NCBI RefSeq assembly: GCF_020520425.1
Contig: NC_079488.1
Location: 23,314,247-23,378,246, forward strand
Reading direction: 5' to 3'
Length of the DNA stretch: 64,000 nt
Source of the DNA: Spinacia oleracea
Lineage: Eukaryota > Streptophyta > Magnoliopsida > Caryophyllales > Amaranthaceae
Each line of letters begins with the position of its first letter. The first letter of the stretch is position 1. A model generated the notes under the pieces. That model worked only from the letters and a program-made list of their open reading frames with translations. It ran no database searches and was not told the DNA's origin. Below, in pieces: positions 10,291 to 22,275 of the stretch. A program made the position numbers and the translations under genes.

Positions 10291-12480
10291 GCTGTTTGGC
10301 CTTCTGGTCAGGCGTAGCAGCCTCGGTGCCCGCGAAAAAGAAAACACGTAGCAAAAAAAAACCGTTCGTAAAAAATCGCTGCGAGGGCGTAAGAAAAGCA
10401 CTCGATTCTAAAAGCGACTCATAAAAAAGAATAACTCTTTGCGTCGTTGTTAGGCCTCCTATGACGACAATGCTCGGCACCAAAACCGAGCATGCTAATT
10501 AAATGACCTTGAATGTCACATGGGCAAAATATTCAAAAAATAATGTTTGAATAAAGTCTTCAAGAAAAAAATAAATGTTCAAATAAAAAATAAATAAATC
10601 CGAGCCTAGACTAGGCTATGCCAAAGTACAATCCAAATCCTAAGTCTTAGTTGTCTTATCCATAGAATCGGTCCTAATGCTTGGTGTCGTTATGCAAAAA
10701 AAAAAAAAAGGTTAAACCATATTGAGTCTCCCTTCCTGACATTTAGATCAATAAGCACCCATATGTAATTGTCATCCCTTGCTAAGAGTCTACGGCCTCA
10801 ATACTCTCTCTCACAAACAAAAATAATATATTATAGTATTTGAAAAATGGAAACAGTCACATTCTGAAAATCATTCCCCCATAGTCGCACAACCCCCAAA
10901 GTGAACCTAAGGTGTCAATACCATTAGCACAAAATTAATGGTCTCAAGGCTTATGATCACATTGGGTCACGACTATCATAGTCCTCTCGAGCCACTCGCT
11001 CCTTGAAATACTCCTAAGTATGGACTAAAAGATTTTCCATGAACGCAACGTGACGAACCATGAAAATACCCGAATCGGCATGCCATAAGGCTACCATTGG
11101 GGTAAAGCAATACACACTAAGAGAAAAGCCGCACTAATGATTCTAGCCTTGCAAAAATGAAAATTCGATCTCCCCGACTAACTACCTTGCCAACATTAAG
11201 CAAAATGGCGCATGACAAATGAATACCCAAGGGTTAAAATCTAAAGTGTCAACCAACGAAAGTTATGGTCCAATTAGCCTAAGTCTGAGAATTGCTTGGT
11301 CAAGTATTATGGGCTTACACCACGTCATTATTTTAAGTCTAGGCCACTTCCTTGTATTCATACACGGGTTATAATCAGAAAGATTAATGAAAGTTCGAGT
11401 CTAAATCACAACTCCCAATTAAATCCCAAAAACTGGAGTCTGAAAAGAAACAAAAAAATTATTTTCGATGTAATTCTTTCGTTAAATTTCAATAAGGTAA
11501 AAATAACATTTTGAATCTACGCTATTTGCACATTTTTAGGAAACGACTAAATACGCTTGCAAAGTAAGACAATTAAAAGGTCAACCCTAGGCCTATTAAA
11601 GATAAAGGTCCACCCTAGGCCTACTAAAGTTAAAGGTCCACTATAGGCCTACCAAACGAGGCTCACTCAGTCTCACCTCGTGACTCAAAGACGACAACCA
11701 TCTACCTTTTAGCCCAAATAAAAAAATTTAAGGATTTATGTTGGGGAGAAATCCCAAGCAAAAAGAAATACTTAAAAAGAAAGAAAAAGGGAGAGCGAAA
11801 AGAGCAAGCCATGAAATACTTAGCCCGTACCTCCCAATGTGCGAAATTTACACAAATAAAGCAAAGGAAAAGAATTGAGTCAACCAATCCAAATCATGCC
11901 ACAAAAACTACATAAAGTTCTACGATGTCTACCTCTTCCAATTCTTATGTTCTTAGACGCCTTCGCTCTGGGGCCCCTGTTCAGCTCATTTAACCCATCC
12001 ATGTTCTCATTGCCATAACCCAAGAAACCATTACCTCGACTCTTGTTCTTGAACTTGTTGTCAACCGCAAACCACGCACGGCCATTGACACAGCCCAAAA
12101 CCTGTTCTTACACCACCATTAGCATAATGACCATATAACTTGTGTGTGGATACATCCTGTTGATATACCCTTGAGCCGTCCCCATACTACTCATTGGCCT
12201 TGATTTATGTAAACTCGTGACACTAGCTTGAGGCCGCAAATTGTGAGTCCTAGCAGATATAATCCTCATGCTTGACCAATACCTATACAAATTATCCTAT
12301 CTCATTCAACCCATCTTTCAACCCGTCCTGAGTCACGAGTAAAAAAAAGAAGACAAATGAAAAGTACAAAAAGATAATAAAATAATAAAAAAAAGCAAAC
12401 TTTGCAAAGCGCCTCTAAAGTTAGTCTAAAAAGAAAAAGAAGCATTTAGCGCACCAAAAAAGATCCGCCCAGAAGTCATT

Positions 12481-12535
12481 TTTAGCGCCCAGAGCTGGGC
12501 GCCTAAATCTTTAGCGCCCGAGCCTGGGCGCCGGA
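12481..12535. repeat. GC-rich hairpin pair 2
   Basis: GCGCCCAGAGCTGGGCGCC followed by GCGCCCGAGCCTGGGCGCC, separated by a TAAATCTTTA linker. The first stem is almost perfectly palindromic. Confidence 0.7.
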
Positions 12536-14314
12536 TCTCTCTGCTTGCCAAATTTTGTCCAGAAGTGCTCGTCATTTTATCCGCACATGCACGGAAAAAT
12601 AACGAACACTTGGAGGGGTACAACACATATTCAGATATACGTACCACCAAAAAATACATGTACTCAAAAAAAAATATAAAACAAATTTTTGGCTTACGGC
12701 AAAGCAACAGATTAAAATAATAATAAACTTCACTTATTCTACCGTTTCAAATAATATGTTTCCACCTCAGAACATACTTGTTTAAAATCGGCATTCTATG
12801 AAACCATTTTCTAGGCTAAGAACTACGCAAGACCTGATTCCAAATTAAATCTATTTAAGGCGGATACGTAGGCAATCCATGATTCGGTCCAACCAATTTG
12901 CCAAAATATTAAAGCCTATAGAAAAACAAGAATAAAAAATAGAAGTCCCTTATTGAAATTTAATTACTTGCAACCCAAGTCGAAAGAAAAGTCAAAGGAA
13001 GAATCCAAGTCGCCAAGATGCCAAAACGAGCACACATTGAAAAATAATAAGGGCACGTACCCTTGCTAGAAGGAGCACTCACACTCCTAGGTACTTAGCC
13101 AAGACTCAAAAGATCGCTTTGCCTCAATTAAATGGGGGCTAGCGCAAGCGTCCATGACCTCTAAAGTACTCGACTTGACCCTCCCTAAAGCGAACTAACT
13201 CATTTAAAGACTTTCTTTCACCACTAGACATAGTCGTTCGCTTAAAGACCTTCTTTCACCACTAGACACAGTCATAATCGCCAACAAGTAGTAAAGGCAG
13301 TAAGCTTGCAATAAAGAGGATTGTTCTACGGCATTGCCCCATCGTTCCTTCGAACTCAGGGTATCCGTTCGTGGTAATTCAAATGCTTGCGAATCTCCTT
13401 TGAAAAAAATCAGACATTGTCAATAGGACTTGGCACTTAACCAAGGCTCACCCTACTCAGACATATGACACGGGCATCTAAAATCGAAATCTAAAAGCAT
13501 CATTAATGGGAAGACATAATAGCAATTGGGGGCTAAAAATTGAAATGAAAGAGCTAGGGAAAGAACTAAGTATACCTTGACCTTTTGTGCAGACATACAC
13601 CAAGTATATCTAAGTTGATTTGAAAACGGTTTATATTCCCGCAATTCTGGAAAAGATGGCCCTAAAAGCCCAAAACATGTGCCAAACGGGCACAAGTATA
13701 TCTTGACGCTTGCACCCTGGCTCCCAGCAAATCCTTAGACAGCATTCCAAAAATCATAACAGTATTTTGATTCACTCATGTAATCCTGTACGAACCCTTC
13801 TATAAGTCAACCTACTTAGGACACCTCGGATTATACACAGTAGGACTCGGATTTCAAATAATTTTCAAAGACTTCTTCGAACATGATAAAGTGTCGTTGG
13901 TTTAAGCTAAGTATGCGTTTATCTCGATGTTTCAAGTGAGTCAAAAGATTTCTAAATATGATTATGGGTAAAGAAGGGCACCTAGCTTTTGGTCAAGGTA
14001 CACTTCAACATGTGACTACCTTGACCATGGCAATGTCGCACAATACGACCTTCACAAGAGAAGTAGCAGATCACTACTCGAACGTACCTTGCACTAAACG
14101 AGTCTGGTTCAAACTATTCATGATCCATGTCACCATGAATGCATAAAGACGTATGCAAAGCATCATAGCACCAAGCCCATCCCGTAGCTACAGCTGGAGG
14201 CTTGAGAAAAACACTCTAAAAATGCTCGAAATGACGATTTTATCGCAAATTCTCGACGCTAATGCTATACACACGTCATAAGGGCACAATCCTAAGGTTT
14301 GATCGTGTAAAACG

Positions 14315-15684
14315 TGTTAGGTTATGATTCATATGACAATACATAAATCATGCGGAAACAACCATTAAGCCAGGAATACATATTATTTACACATAATCAT
14401 ATAGCATAATTTAGATGCATACTCTTTGTTGCGTGCCTTCCCTAGCTGCGCCCGAACCGAACAAGAACAAGTCTTTAGGACTCCAAGTGTTGTCCCTCCG
14501 TAGATAGTCCACAGCACGTCCGGATCCGCCTTAAGATTGACCAACTAGAATCGCCCTTAAGGTACTAGAATTTTCGGCACTCTTAGGTAAGAAATATGAC
14601 TGAATTTTTCTCTCAAAACTCACTTTGAATACTTGAATTAATCTCTAAAATATGTGACCCTAGGCACGTATTTATAGAGTTATGGAAAGGGAATTGGAAT
14701 CCTAGTAGGATACGAATTAATTTAAACTTAGAATCCTATAAGAACTCTAATTAATTAATTTATCCTTTTAGGAATAGGAATTTAATCATATACTAATTCT
14801 AATAGTTTTAGGAATCGTGCATGAACACAAACTCACACACACACACGGCAGCCACGAGGGCCGCCCATGCGTGCGTGCGAGCAGCAGCCCACGCAGCGAG
14901 GCCCATGGCCTTAGGCGCGTTGGGCCTGCCTTGCGGTGGGCCTGGGCGCTGCCTTGGCTGGGCGCGCGTTTGGCTTGCTGGGAGATGGCCCGACTTCGTG
15001 ATGGGCCTTCGTCCGGCAGGCCTCGTCCGATGCTAATTCGTACGATACGCTTCCGATTAAATTCCTGGTTCCGGAATTCATTTCCGATACGAACAATATT
15101 TAATATTTCCGATTCCGGAATCAATTTCCGTTTCGAACAAATGTTTAATATTTCCGTTTCCGGAATTATTTTCCGATTCCGATAATATTTCCGATTCTGA
15201 CAATATTTCCGTTTCCGGCAATATTTCCGATTCTGGCAATATTTCCATTTCCGATAATATTTTCCGATACGTACCATGTTTCCGTTTCCGGCAACATCTA
15301 CGACTTGGATAATATTTATATTTCCGATACGATCCATATTTCCGTTTCCGGCAATATCATCGTTTCCGGAGTATTCATTTCTTGCCTGTGACGATCTCAG
15401 CTCCCACTGAAACCAAGATCCGTCGATTCCGAATATCCATAGATGGAGTATCTAATGCCATTAAATACTTGATCCGTTTACGTACTATTTGTGTGACCCT
15501 ACGGGTTCAGTCAAGAGTAAGCTGTGGATTAATATCATTAATTCCACTTGAACTGAAGCGGCCTCTAGCTAGGCATTCAGCTCACTTGATCTCACTGAAT
15601 TATTAACTTGTTAATTAATACTGAACCGCATTTATTAGACTTAACATAGAATGCATACTTGGACCAAGGGCATTATTTCCTTCA
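14315..15684 (-). mobile_element. Solo Ty1/copia LTR nested in the LARD
   Basis: 1370 bp in reverse orientation, running TGTTAGGTTATGATTC to ATTATTTCCTTCA, with a 5-bp duplication AAACG (14310-14314 and 15685-15689). It is the same family as the copia LTR at 58773-60189. A single LTR with a clean duplication is what LTR-LTR recombination leaves after removing the interior. It contains the same CGGAAA-type repeat field (about 15050-15375) and a GC-rich segment (about 14850-15035). The frames at 14786-15337 and 14817-15185 arise from these biased regions and are not genes. Confidence 0.93.
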
Positions 15685-15920
15685 AAACGAACCTTAGAAT
15701 GGCTACAACCCCTCCCAAATTCTAAAGCACTACTTATAATATATAAAGTCACCCCACTAACAAGGGTAACTGAAAATCGCGAGTCACCAAAACTCCGATC
15801 CAACTACTGCACATGACGCTCGCCCTACAAGCGCCCGTTACATAGTCTACGTCGTTCCAAAGCAAAGGCGAAAGAAAAAATCAAGGATAAAAAAAAACTG
15901 TCAAATTCTTCCCAGAAATT

Positions 15921-15980
15921 ATTTTCAACGCCCATAGTTGGGCGCCGAAATCTTTGACGCCCCAGCATGGGCGCTGAACA
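15921..15980. repeat. GC-rich hairpin pair 3
   Basis: Two inverted motifs, AACGCCCATAGTTGGGCGCC and GACGCCCCAGCATGGGCGCT, with the same TTTCAA and GAAATC context as the other pairs. Confidence 0.7.
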
Positions 15981-16933
15981 AGGCGTGATGAAGTACTCCA
16001 ATGCAAAAAATAATAATGATATCCCAACACCTGGAGAAATGTTCTAATACATGTTGTTAGGCCACACAAGCCTACGTCGCACCATAAGTTCAACCATCCC
16101 ACGGTACAAGTCTAAAAAAAGAGAGTAAGGCATATTGCACTAATGCGGGCACGACCAAGAACACGTGTAAAAGAGGCAAAGACTACTTATCGCCCAAATT
16201 CAAAATGAAAGCCACACGACTTCTACATTAAGGATTGAAAGTAGCAAAATATTACCTACCACGAAAGGGATAGCTCGCACCTACACGAGCGGAACCCCAG
16301 GGCATCTGTCTCGAAAGAACCTACAAAAATCGTACGCCAAAAAGAAGCATCCCAACATGCATACTTGGGGGCTCCAAGCTACGAAACAACCATAGCAAAA
16401 TAAAAAAAATCTCGAAGCAAATGTTTGAACAATCGAAAGGGTACGATGTTTGAGCCCACTTCATGAATAGGCCTGAACCTTATCAAGCTTCTAAGCAAAC
16501 TATTCAAAATCAGTCATTGCTCAAAAAAAAATGATTCAAGCAAACTGATTAATGGACCGCACACAACGGCCATTCTATGAACGCTCGTTCGCACATGCAT
16601 ATCATCATTCTAAGTATCGAACATTCACGAACGCGTTCAAAAGGAAAAATATACAACAACAAGAGCGGTCAAAGTCTTACGCCTCAAGGTATGTTCCTCG
16701 GGCCATATAGACTCGCCCAACTATCGCAATAACTGTATGCCTTAAGAGCAACAGTTCCTTAAAATAATCGCCCCAAAGCGACAAGCACCATAGTCCACCA
16801 ATCGGCTACGGCTTCTCAAGAAAATCATCACAAAGAAAAAAACAAAAGAAAAGAGAATACATAGAACTTCCAAGTGAAATAAACGAATGAACAAGAGGCC
16901 AACTGTGTCATCAAAAGACCAGCCCAAACAACA

Positions 16934-16990
16934 CTTTCAACGCCCCACCTGGGCGTGAATTATTTCAACGCCCAGGCCTGGGCGCCGAAA
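16934..16990. repeat. GC-rich hairpin pair 4
   Basis: CGCCCCACCTGGGCG and ACGCCCAGGCCTGGGCGCCG, each preceded by TTTCAA. The second is nearly palindromic. Confidence 0.7.
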
Positions 16991-17540
16991 ATGAACCCAG
17001 GCTCAAAAAAGGCCCTAACTTCTATTGGGCCCTGCCGTTCGACTTGAAAATTGCTGATTTCTGAAAGTCGCACCTCACGACTTTGTCAAGAGTAGCACAC
17101 CACTACAAAGATCGCTCACACTTACGAGTACAATCCCAAACATGATCAAGGACATCACAAATTGCATATCCCCAAGGAACCCCTTTGACAAGAAATGACC
17201 GTCAAGCACGAATGCTTGGGGGCTCCAAAGAAAATATATATTATGCAAAGGTAAAAACAATATTGCCAGACTACGCTGTACGAAGTCCCGTGTCTGGATG
17301 TCTCAAAAGATAAAACCGGATTACGACCTCAAGACAAAGGTCGTCGTTGATACTTATACATAGTCCCCTAATCAAGGACCCAAGTAGTGGCAAAATTGAG
17401 CCGTAAAGACTAGCTCAAAACCATGAAAGATGATGACCACGAGACAATGGTCCGTCTAAGCACGTTGTCAACCCACATTCAGGTTGCAACTAAATCCGAG
17501 CATCCTTCGAAAGAAAATAAATTCCTCAAAAAACAAAAAC

Positions 17541-17942
17541 AGGCTCGCCCACCTTCAGCGGGCGGGGTCTGCGTTACTAGCCGCGCAGGTCCTTTGTTTT
17601 CCAAAAATGAAATTTTCAAAATTCAAAATGAAACAGGCTCGGCATCTTCAGCCGGCGGGGTCTACGGCGCAAACCACGTAGGTCCTTATTTTCCAAAAAA
17701 ATAAACACAAAACAAATTTCAAAATTAGATTCGTCCACTTCTATCGGACGGGGTGTCCACCCTTAGCGGACAGGTTCGCCATCTTTAGCCGGCGGGGTCT
17801 ACGTCACAAGCCGCGTAGGTCCTTATTTTCAAAATTTCAAAAATAGATTCGTCCACTTCTATCGGACGGGGTGTCCACCCTTAGCGGACAGGCTCGCCAT
17901 CTTTAGCCGGCGGGGTCTGCGTCACTAACTGCGCAGGTCCTT
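17541..17942 (+). repeat. Tandem array of GC-rich mini-stems near the 3' end of the LARD
   Basis: Four units beginning AGGCTCGCC or close variants at 17541, 17635, 17772 and 17890; the last two units, 118 bp apart, are almost identical. Units contain short inverted motifs such as GTCCACTTCTATCGGAC, GTCCACCCTTAGCGGAC and CGCCATCTTTAGCCGGCG. Tandem repeats just before the polypurine tract are known from Ogre/Tat-lineage elements. Confidence 0.8.
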
Positions 17943-17957
17943 AGTCACAGCAGCGAT

Positions 17958-18250
17958 AACTTTTTTTGGTTTTCCGTTTTTCCCAAAAACGATGTGAGTA
18001 GTTTTTGGTTTTCCGTTTTTCCAAAAAAAAGAACGATGTGAGTAGCTTTTGGTTTTCCGTTTTTCCAAAAAAGAACAATGTGAGTAGCTTTTGGTTTTCC
18101 GTTTTTCCAAAAAAAAAAAAGAACGATGTGAGTAGCTTTCCTTTTTTGAAAGGATTGGTTTTCCGTTTTTCCAAAAAAGCGATGTGAGTAGATTTCCCTT
18201 TAAAATATTGGTTTTCCGTTTTTTCAAAAAAGAACGATGTGCTGGATTTT
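17958..18250 (+). repeat. GGTTTTCCG tandem array, six copies
   Basis: Six units with core TTGGTTTTCCGTTTTTCC, then an A-run and GATGTGAGTAG, spacing about 38-57 bp because the A-runs and inserts vary. The frames at 17925-18269 and 17941-18174 (-) are translations of this array and not genes. Confidence 0.85.
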
Positions 18251-18654
18251 CCTTCGTTTTACGTCCCATAAAAACAAGGGGGTTTTCTCGTTTAGCTAAC
18301 CCTGAAAATGAGAATCTTTAAAAAAAACTTTTTACCTCGTGATTGGGCTTGGCCAGGCCCAATTACACTTTATAGCTTTGATTTCAAAAACATCTGTAGC
18401 TACTCCCAATGACAAAGTGAGGGAGTTTCTGCGCAACTTTAGATCTTTCCAATGACAAAGTGAGGAAGTTTCTATACTATCCGTTGACAAATCCCAATGA
18501 CACGTGAGGGATATGTCGACACTTCAAGTGATGAACCTTAAGTCAAATGTTATCACTCGGGGGCTCGTGAGACCCTCGCCAAAACAGGTCACCATGGCTT
18601 GTGCGACGCACTCCGTCTAATACTTTGACCATCGTCTTACTCCAAGACTCAGTC

Positions 18655-18669
18655 AAAGTGGGGGCTAAC
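18655..18669 (+). other. Polypurine tract of the LARD
   Basis: AAAGTGGGGGCTAAC directly abuts the 3' LTR and is the expected plus-strand primer position. Confidence 0.7.
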
Positions 18670-20096
18670 TGTAGACACCTACTTTTGTCCCCATTCCCGA
18701 AAGGGAAGGTTCGATGATGAAAGCATAAATCTCCACTTGACAATGCATCTCCTATAAAATAACGAATCTCGATCACCCCTTTTCATTTCACCCGAAACCT
18801 GCTATTTATAGAAACCTGCTATTTATGGAAACCTGCTTAAAATAGTAACTGCCGTAATGGGTAGTTGTTAAAAGTGGCAAGTCATAAAAGATAGAAACCT
18901 GTCAGAATTAGGTGTTGCACTCCAACATAAATCCTAAATGAGATAGAAATTGCGAGAGAATCCTATTCCTAATACGATTCGAAAATAAGAGTTACGTATT
19001 AATTAAAATCCTAACGAGCCTAGAGTTCGTAACGGGCCCAGACGCATCCCGTCACAAGTTTAATACGCACTAAAAGACTCAATTAAACCTCAAATACTCC
19101 GGATTCTAGGAATCCGAATCTGACTAAGAAAAACAGCCAGATCCTATTTTCAACGCCTGGCGGTACGTGTTTTTTCCTAATTCCTCGTGGATTAGAGTTC
19201 TACAATTCTATCTTTCCACGAACTCTTTTCTATAAATAGGGCCTTAAGTTCAACGTGAAAAGGACAACAACACACAATTATTATTCTGAGTATTGACTCT
19301 AAACCCCTAAGCCTAAGCCTCACGCTGCAAAACTGATCACGCGTTCTGTCGCAATCGATCCATAAATCGAACATAACGTATCCCGTCCCATAATTTGAGA
19401 TTCGTTAAATAAAAGGAGAAATAGCAAAGTCAAAGTGGTTAGTTTTCTGAGAACCGTGACGCACCTCTCAAGGGTGCGTCGTAATGTGTCCCTTTTCCAT
19501 GGTTTAATTGCTTTCCTCGCCCTTTTATGAACTGTTAAACTAACTAAATCTGATTGTTCGATCACGCTTAATAAATATGATATTTTTGGGAAATTGGATT
19601 ATCATGCTAGGTCCCTTAAAACAATCTAAATCAGATAATCGCGCTCGATCTAGTACTATATGTTGCATATTGTTAAAATCAACTCAGATTAGTTTAATAG
19701 TTAACGCATGTCCCTTCAATTATTTATGCTGAGCTAGTAAGGATATCCTGCCTCTGGAGTTATCGAAGAGCGAGTACTCCTCTCGGTAGTTACAGTTCCC
19801 CGAACCCTCAATCTCTACCCTGCGAGTGTACGTTGAGCGATCCCCACCACCAGGGATCACAAGGGAACCTACGGCCGTCGTGGTCAAACATAATTGCACT
19901 CCCTTTATGTCACGATAACCGGGTTTTGTCAGTTTTTCTCATTGTCGTTAAAAATTGAATGGCGACTCCTATATTACTAGTCAATTGGGTGTAAACTCAC
20001 AGGAAATCCAATTACACTTGATTTGACAAAAAGAAGCGTCACACCCACGAGGGACGAGGTCACGCATTAGCCTCGTGCTTTTTCGACCCCCTCACA
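18670..20096 (+). repeat. 3' LTR of the non-coding element
   Basis: 1427 bp, differing from the 5' LTR by about 15 substitutions and two 1-bp indels by eye, and followed by the AATTC duplication. Confidence 0.92.
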
Positions 20097-20101
20097 AATT
20101 C

Positions 20102-22275
20102 AAATTCAAAAACGAACTGAAAATTCGAAATGAAATTGGGTAGTGACGTGGCAAATCTGATGTGTAATTGTCCAATAAAAGGTCAGGGTACCCAGGGACC
20201 ACTTACCCTGGGTGTAACCAAAGCCTTTGCGAAAAGAAGGGGATTCAAGAAGAGAGGTTGGCGTAGCGGCAGTCTGTGAGGTATTTCATAATACCTCACA
20301 GGGTTATTTTCGTAAATTTACACCAACATCAAACAAATTAGGAATATGACAAAATGAGTAGGACAATAGGAAAAGACAAAATTAATAAATAAAAGAGAAA
20401 AGAATGACAGAAAAAGATGAGAGAGAAAATGTCATGAACTACCATTTCTCTTTTACAATGTACCATTCTTTAAAAAACAAGTACCATTTTCTTTTAAAAT
20501 GTACCATTCTTTAAAAAACAAGTACCATTTTTTAACAAAACACCATTTGTTTTTTACAAAATGTCATTCTTACTTAAAAAATACCATTTCATTTCATTTT
20601 TTGTACCATTACATCATTTGTTCGATCCATAATCGGTCCAAAAACATATGACAGCAAGAAGTTTTGTCTTTTCTCTATTTTGTCTCTTTGTTGGTGTTAT
20701 GTTTTTGGTGATACATCACAGCATGGAATTTTTACTTCCTCTTCAAGAAGACGCAAACAGAGAAAGACAGGGAAATTGATAAAGAAAACAGAGAAGGACA
20801 GACAGAATAACAAAGAGAAAGTTTTGATAATTAGAGAAAGATCCTAGGGAGATATATACTCTAATTGCATGAAAATTGACAGGTGTTAGAAAAGGAAATT
20901 AATTTGTTTGAAAATTTAACACATAAACACGGAATTTGCGGAAGATAATCCACCTAAGAGCAACGAACAGTAAAACTTAGTGACAGTAAGGAAGATTAGC
21001 TAAACACATATTCTTGTTTACAATGGGTGTACAATAAATATTGTACATCGGAGTAAAAGTTGAGTCAAAATACTTAAAAGTTACATTTATATATGTAAAA
21101 GTTATCTATTTTTTAATGTAAATTTTTTCATTTGAATAAATATTATTTCTTCAAAATCACTAATAATGTATGAATTAATCATTTAACTCTTTAAAATGTT
21201 TATCTATCAACTTTTTTATTTTATAATATAAAAGTTACAGAAAAATAGGTTAAAGTTACGAAAAACTGCATAAAAGTTATCTTGGTGCTTGTGCGCGTAA
21301 GACCTTTTGTTAGCTAAAGAGAATAGCTAAAAATAGGACAGGTGTTAAAAAACTAAGAAAGTAAAGAACAACTAGAACCCTAATCGTAAAAGTGAAAAAA
21401 CAAAAAGAACCGCACAAAATTGAGAAAGAAAGAAAATTTTACTTAAATATTTTAAATAGAAAAGGAGATAGTCAAAGAGATAGAGAAATTAAAAAAAAAG
21501 AAAGGATTTTACCTAATGAAGAAGAACCCTAAACAAGTAGGGAAGAACCCTCAAGAACTTTGTTGAGAGAATAAAATTGAGCTTCTTGCTTTGAGAGAAT
21601 CTTCGTGATAAATTTGTCTTTTTTAAAAATAAAAAAAAACAAAAAAAAAAAGGCATGATTCAAATCTCAAAACTTCTTATAATAATTTATTCAAATTTAA
21701 CGAGAACCGTGTTAATCTAATTACAATGTTACGTTTCTCCTTTTAGTTTTTGGATAGATTGTTCGTTTTATTAATAAAATGTCATGTGATATGTTTTAGC
21801 TAGATGATATGTACTTGATATGTCAAATACTCCGTAGTTGGAAAATCGATCAAATAAGACTAATCAAGTAGACTATAAAAAATAATAATTAAAGACTAGG
21901 TTATATATAATACAAAATTGAAAAAGAGGGTCCATCTTGATTCCTTGACTTATGATGGTAACTAACATCAGTCTAACACGACCCACTATCATCTTTACTC
22001 GAGCGTGATGACATAATCGATAAGAAGGCATAGTGATAATGGAAGTACAATATAGATTGTGTAAGGATAGTGGGGAGTTGTAGGAAGCAGCTGATTAATC
22101 ATTTACATATCAATACCTAGTATTTAAAAAATACAACCAGCATCATTTCAATGACATGCAAGCAACACAATTTTGAGAACACGTGTTCCAACCTTATTAA
22201 TTTTTATTTAATTTTTATTATACTAAAGTAATGGTGATTCATTATTCCACGTCTCTTTAATTTACTAGAATTGTA
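20102..22275. other. Intergenic DNA with one hairpin and a TACCATT repeat
   Basis: No gene seen. Positions 20274-20301 form a perfect 12-bp stem (CTGTGAGGTATT) with a 4-nt loop. Positions 20441-20615 carry repeated ACCATT-type units, with the block around AATGTACCATTCTTTAAAAA present twice. From 20620 to 22275 the DNA is AT-rich with no recognised element. Confidence 0.5.

Larger units (their letters stand above)
9452..14314 (+). other. Non-coding interior of the LARD, left part
   Basis: No open frame of retroelement type. Contains two GC-rich hairpin pairs (10231-10290, 12481-12535), a triplicated 32-bp block around ACCCTAGGCCTACTAAAG (about 11578-11650), and a short duplication around TCTTTCACCACTAGACA (about 13210 and 13252). 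The short frames at 9695-9883, 10030-10483, 11296-12707 and 13453-14146 show no domain or motif and look like chance frames. Confidence 0.6.
15685..17539 (+). other. Non-coding interior of the LARD, middle part
   Basis: No gene seen. Holds two more hairpin pairs (15921-15980 and 16934-16990). The remainder is unique-looking sequence with no transposon protein homology that I can see. Confidence 0.55.
8006..20096 (+). mobile_element. Large non-coding LTR retrotransposon (LARD type) with Ogre-like primer site
   Basis: 12.1 kb bounded by two 1427-bp LTRs (TGTAGACACC...CCCTCACA) and a 5-bp duplication AATTC (8001-8005 and 20097-20101). The primer-binding site just after the left LTR (TGGCGACTCCACTGGGGA) is the tRNA-Arg-type site of Ogre/Tat elements. 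A polypurine tract precedes the right LTR. The 9.2-kb interior has no gag or pol frame, so it matches a large retrotransposon derivative that would need proteins from a coding relative. The LTRs differ at about 17 positions by eye (about 1%), so insertion was recent. The interior holds a nested solo copia LTR, GC-rich hairpin pairs and tandem arrays, listed separately. Confidence 0.92.

Noticed and set aside
14786..15337. 183-residue minus-strand frame with CQNRKYCRKRKY-like repeats
   Set aside because: It translates the CGGAAA repeat field and GC cassette of the solo LTR; the equivalent frame is not conserved in the 58773 LTR.
17541..18250. CRISPR-like regularly spaced repeats
   Set aside because: Units are contiguous and degenerate with no unique spacers, and the DNA is plant nuclear; this is a retroelement tandem array.
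17925..18269. GKTENQ/KTKSYSH repeat proteins
   Set aside because: Direct translation of the GGTTTTCCG tandem array.
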